A stretch of 64,000 nucleotides of DNA from Myrica gale. Its lineage: Eukaryota > Streptophyta > Magnoliopsida > Fagales > Myricaceae. Position numbers and translations under genes: made by a program. Under the pieces are notes generated by a model. It was not told the origin of the DNA. It was given only the letters and a program-made list of their open reading frames with translations, and did not search any database. Location of the stretch: the NCBI GenBank assembly GCA_963930655.1, contig OZ005620.1, forward strand, positions 1,875,001 to 1,939,000. Reading direction: 5' to 3'. Positions 59,497 through 64,000 of the stretch are shown piece after piece. Positions within the stretch are counted from its first letter, which is position 1; the number at the start of each line of letters is the position of its first letter.

Positions 59497-59695
59497 GGGT
59501 GGATATGTGTGGTAAAATTTTTGGTATTGGGTTTAGTGTTGGTATTGAGTTTAGTGAAAAAGTGAAGAGAGAGATAATATTTTATAGTTTTTGTAATTTT
59601 TTATATTTTTTGATGGAAGAGAGAGAGATTATATTAAAGTATTTTATTAGGAGAGAGATAAAATTTTAGGTAAAATTTTAGTGACAAACGCATCC
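59497..59695. mobile_element. MITE, PIF/Harbinger-like, 199 bp
   Basis: Begins GGGTGGATATGTG and ends CAAACGCATCC, with TTA on both sides (59494-59496 and 59696-59698). It lies just upstream of the presumed transcription start of the SPX-MFS gene. Confidence 0.85.
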
Positions 59696-59739
59696 TTAGT
59701 ACACTATTAGGGGGCCGCCACTAGATCTTTTCCCTTGTG

Positions 59740-61548
59740 CTCCAAATTGCCACCCCTCGTTGTTCACAATTCCAATTCCGTCCCCGAAAGTCAGCTACTA
59801 CAAAAACAAAAGGATCCGGTTTCTCTGGGAACCAAAAGCCAATTTTGCCAGCTCCTCTCGAATCCCTTTTGAGGTACTCTTCGTACATATCTTTTCTCTG
59901 AATCCTAGCTTCTTCAATAGCTACCGCTTTGATTTCGATACGTTTCGAAATCGATTCCTCTGACTCGAAAAAAAAGAGATGTCTTTGTTTTCTTCTCTTT
60001 CTTTGGTACCCGCGCGCGAATATGCTTCTCGAGTTTTTTCTTGTTTTTTTTTTGGTGTCTTTTGTGCTGCTCTAGGTGTTCGTCGATGGTCATCTAAAAA
60101 GTTTCTTTCCGTAAGCAGACTCGTGAGTGAGGTTTCCGAAATTCACTTCGCTAATGCATTTTAAATGAAGGAATTCGTCGTTACAAACTTTGTTATTACT
60201 CTTTGTATTCCTTTTGTTTGAATTCATGGTCTGTTTGGAACCTCCGAGAAGCGAACAAAACAAAATGAGATGTTTGAAAACCTCAGCATGTTCCGCCACT
60301 CGATTCATTTCACTTTTTCTGAGTTCTTCGAAGGCTGGCGACCAAACAACCGGAGACCTCTAGCTGCCTTTTGTAGCTGTTTTATATAATTCTGCAGTTA
60401 AAATTTTCACTTTCGAGGACACTACTAATTTAATCGTTGTGTTGCATGGGGTACCGGTAATTGCAAGTCATGGATAATCCAAGCCATGAAGCTTTTGATT
60501 TCTCTATCTTTATCTTATATTTCTTAATTAATTAGATATTTCTTTTTGTTTCTGTTTTTCTAATACGAGCATAGCTTGTGAATCTGGAACGGTTGAACTT
60601 CTGATACCAGAACTTGACTGCGGGATTGTCTAATGCTGACTTGGTCCTATTGGATGGTTTATGAGAAGATGGTGAACATGTTTTACGGAATTAAACTAAG
60701 CGGACCACTCGATGGCAATATCTTAAGAAATCACAGCTCTTATGATAGATGGTTTATTCTAAATTATGCATTAATGGATTACACTAACCTTGTGAAGCGC
60801 ATAAGTCGACTGATAAACTGATACGCGCTTGAATAAAAACCGTATTAGAAGACATTTCAAGCTTATCCCTTTTTTTTTTGGGAGCAGTCAATTCAATGGT
60901 ATCACGTGGGAAAATGTTATCCTTTCCTGAGGGATTGACTCTGACTTCCTGTCCTGATTGATCTGGCAATGACATATTCAATCTATAGCTTAGTGATAGG
61001 TGTAGGGTTTTCAAATGTAGCGGAAACATGATGTCTTGCAATGGTTTTAATTGGCTGTCAAGATCTCTAGCATTGTGTATAGATCTAGAATGCCTATGTA
61101 CATGATTGATTGGGAAAGATTGGCTTCTCATTTATAATGTTCCTAGATTAGTGACAAGTGTTTTCTGCAACAAGGAGACTGCATTTTCCCTTGAAAACAA
61201 AATGTTGTGCAATTGAAGTTTCCAGGTTCTGTGTGTGACTGTCTGTCATAATATTCTTAAGTGCTCTGACAAGGTAAAAGGTCTACAACAGCATTGTAGT
61301 TGCCATATATTGATTAATAGTATCTCCTTCAAAGCTGGATTTCTGGCTAGCAGAAGCATAGTGGTCCTATGAGAAGTTCTAGGGCCAGATAATTCATGCA
61401 GTATAACTACTATAATTTTCTTTTCTCAATCCTCTTTAACTGGAACAGTTACTGGTGTCATTGTTCAAGGAAGTGCAAATTTCTGTTGTGTATGCTTCTG
61501 CGGCCTCCTAGTTTTCTATTCAAGTAAGTATCCATTATTTTGCTGCAG
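59740..61548 (+). promoter_or_regulatory. Probable 5' UTR exon and leader intron of the SPX-MFS gene
   Basis: A C/T-rich leader at about 59740-59873 ends at a donor (TTTTGAG/GTACTC), and the acceptor TTGCTGCAG at 61540-61548 precedes the ATG by six bases. The 1.67-kb stretch between has no conserved coding frame. A long first intron in the 5' UTR is common for this kind of gene; splicing here is inferred. Confidence 0.5.
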
Positions 61549-61554
61549 TGAAAG

Positions 61555-64000
61555 ATGGTCGCCTTCGGGAAGAGGTTGAAGGAAAGACAAATTCAAGAAT
61601 GGCAAGGGTATGTTTTATGCATAATTTGTGTAATTATAGTCTGTATTGCTTAGTCATTTGTTTTGATTGTTTCATGAAAGTTTTCTTTGACGAATGAGGA
61701 GAAAAGTGAGTATTTGCTGATTTTTGGGTGGCGACAAGCGTTGCATGTTTGTATAATCTTTTTTCAGTAAAAATGTAGTGAGAAAGAATATTACACATCA
61801 TTATGGTTTTCAGTTATCATTAAGTCGTGGTGGTATGATAGCAAGATGTTCATTGTCTGATGGCCCTTGTTACTATGTTGATATATTGACCAGCTTTTGT
61901 GAGCACATTAAATCTCATGTTTTTTTTTTCTTTTTATTCCAAAAAGAGAGAAACAGCGTAACAGATTCAATCAAGTACCCTCGGTCACAAACTAGTTCTA
62001 CACGCTCACAAAGTTCCCAGGGCCCTTCTCTGCCAACTTACTCTTCACAACCGCTGAAATGCATTGTTCAGAACCCGTAGCTTCTCATTGCTAAACTTTC
62101 TCTGATTCTAATTCCCTACCAATTTGATATATCACATTTGCTGAGACAATGTCTCGCTCCTTTCATTCCCTATGAAGGTGGCAGATGGCAGCAACCCATC
62201 CCACAGGATTTAACCAGCCACTGATCTGAAACTGCAGAACGCAACTTTGTTTAGCCATTACCTAACTCCATCTATTAATTACTGGAAAAAATGGTTTTTC
62301 CAAATTTAGTTGCTGCCAATAAACCACATAAAACCTTCCAGATGATATCCTTCATAATCAAAAGCTTCTTGCGAGTCCTATTCTTTCCAAATATCTTGTT
62401 GTGTTTCAAAAAAAAGAAAAGATCAGTGTTGTTTAATTTGGGAGCTTCATGTGACTTTATTTCAAGATAATGGGAAAACATCAATTTTCTCCCCTGAACT
62501 ATAAGCCAAATGTCATTTTGAGCTCTCAAACTACCAATTTCGTATATTGAGTCCTCAAACTACTGAAATTCATCAATGTTCTCCCTATCATAGAATCCAA
62601 CCGTCGCTATTGTACCACATAGCCTAGTTTCTGTAAATTTCAACCATAGAATCTTAATACAAGGTGGATAGGGATGTATTTGAGTAGTTTGAGGGGTAAA
62701 TGTGACGAAATTTATAGTTCAGACCGTAAACGACATTTGAGTAATAAGTTCAGGTCTAGAAGTGAAGATTCCCTCGAGATTATTATCAAACCTTTTGTTT
62801 GAAAGGTTCATGAATAGTTTGCACTGACATGACATTACACGATGCATTTCCCCGACTTAATGTATGCACAGATACAACACATGCTAAGATAACGTTTCCT
62901 CGATATTACATTGCACAGAATTTTCATTTGACACAATTAGATTCCTGTCTCAGATGCTCATAATTTTGGTTTGTTTCAGATATTACATTAATTATAAGCT
63001 AATGAAGAAAAAATTAAACCAATATGCTCAACAAATTGAAGTTGGGGTACAAGATCGCCAGCATGTTCTCAAGGATTTCTCAAGAATGTTGGATAATCAG
63101 GTGAGTTATGTGCTCGTTTCTCTTCAAGAAGATATGATGGAATATAAAAGAGAAAGGAAGAATTCACTTGTATCTGGGCTTTGGTTATGCATGCTGAATT
63201 TCTGTTATTCGCAATTTGGTTGTTGAGTCACTGAGTGCGCAGTGAAGTTCTAAGTTGTCATTAATTTTGATGGGTTCGAAAATTCTAGATGGTTTATATA
63301 CAGTTGACTCTCAGATGAGTCATCCACCTTGTCATTATGCTCGTTAATTTAATGTGTCAGGCATTAGTTGTGATGTTGTAGGTTTTATAATGGAAATAAC
63401 CCAAGATGAACCACATTACCTTTTGGGAGTGATAATTGAAGATCCTTCTAATTCTTCAGCTAGGCAAAGAAACATCTGATGTTCCAGTAACAAATTAGAG
63501 GTGCTATCAAGCCTTGTAGAAATTTAATGAACCAAGTGTTATCTTATAAGGAGCTACCCTTGCTGGGGTTGAACTTAAGAACCAATTTTTTGATGATTCG
63601 ATTTCACTTGGTGTCTTTTTTACTGTCTTGGGAACAACAATGGTGAAGTTAGATGTAGCCTCAAAGGGGAGTATCCAAGACATGTTTGACCTATGTCAGT
63701 GCTGCAAGTTGTAGTGGCTCTTGCGCAGAAGTTATACTTTCTATAATTGTTGTATAAACACATGTTTGTCTGTCTGTAATGCTTGGCTAATGTATCTAGG
63801 AGCAGGAACCTCGCATGCCCAGTTAGTGTGGATGATCTAACTTCTGGTGTTCTTTCCTCGAGGTCGATTTTGAAATGTGTTAATTAACTTTCCTATAATT
63901 ATTGCAGATTGAGAAGATTGTCCTTTTTCTATTGGAACAACAAGGGTTACTTGCAAGCAGGCTAGCTAAGCTTGATGAACAGCATGATGCCCTTCAGCAG
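61555..64000 (+). CDS. PHT5: SPX-MFS vacuolar phosphate transporter, N-terminal part (window end)
   Basis: Exons 61555-61607, 62980-63100 and 63908-64000 (continuing outside) join in phases 2 and 0 to give the first 89 residues. They begin MVAFGKRLKERQIQEWQG, then YYINYKLMKKKLNQYAQQIE, RQHVLKDFSRMLDNQ and IVLFLLEQQGLLASRL. This is the start of the SPX domain of SPX-MFS proteins (PHT5/VPT), tonoplast transporters that load phosphate into the vacuole. The Lys-rich KLMKKKL helix is part of the surface that binds inositol pyrophosphates, the phosphate-status signal. The MFS half lies beyond the window. An SPX-only protein is less likely, because the MVAFGK...QEWQGYYINYKLMKKK start is typical of the SPX-MFS group. 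Confidence 0.85.
62470..62790. repeat. Foldback element in SPX-MFS intron
   Basis: The left arm at about 62491-62534 (CCCCTGAACTATAAGCC, TCTCAAACTAC) is matched in reverse by about 62684-62756 (GTAGTTTGAGG, AAGTTCAGG) as an imperfect inverted repeat. Probably a small non-autonomous DNA transposon; no clean target duplication read. Confidence 0.55.

Noticed and set aside
1-64000. CRISPR arrays, bacterial operons, rRNA or organelle DNA.
   Set aside because: No regularly spaced repeats, rRNA-like stretches or organelle gene order seen; the spliced plant genes show nuclear DNA.

Overview
The window is plant nuclear DNA from a eudicot, probably a woody one; the species cannot be fixed from the sequence. 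The evidence is GT-AG introns (often over 1 kb), AT-rich intergenic DNA full of small transposon remnants, and plant-only gene families: CBF/DREB1, RNA polymerase IV, and an SPX-MFS vacuolar phosphate transporter.

Layout. 1-220: last coding exon of an unrecognised plus-strand gene. About 1678-8534: a ~3.3 kb direct tandem duplication of a CBF/DREB1 cold-response locus. Unit A (about 1678-4970) is a relic with a 656-bp internal CDS deletion and several transposon insertions. Unit B (about 4970-8534) keeps an intact 240-aa CBF protein, preceded by a near-perfect 2 x 191 bp inverted repeat. 9048-12340: three-exon gene for a 487-aa DUF4378-like basic protein. 12779-16860: intergenic, with a dead LINE RNase H fragment and other repeats. 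17001-19715: seven-exon nucleotide-sugar transporter of the UTR2 type (348 aa). 22078-28940: eight-exon NUP50-type nucleoporin (455 aa) with 26-residue repeats and a C-terminal Ran-binding domain. 28941-33780: gene-poor AT-rich DNA. 36059-53194: an 18-exon NRPD1 gene (largest subunit of RNA polymerase IV) that carries an in-frame stop and a 2-nt deletion. 54831-56419: a Mutator-like element with long terminal inverted repeats and a 9-bp target duplication. 61555-64000: first three coding exons of an SPX-MFS vacuolar phosphate transporter, cut by the window end.

All recognised genes lie on the plus strand. They form no operon and share no obvious pathway. Exon joins were chosen by splice sites, codon phase and continuity of the family sequence; the phases close exactly for the DUF4378-like, UTR2 and NUP50 genes. 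For NRPD1 they close only if two missing bases are restored, which supports a real lesion.

Mobile DNA: a ~200-bp MITE family with TTA/CTA target duplications (at least five copies), a 278-bp SMART/TRIM-like LTR element in the last NRPD1 intron, the Mutator-like element, a hAT fragment and a LINE fragment. The items most worth a second look are the NRPD1 lesions, the palindrome upstream of CBF, and the internally deleted CBF copy.
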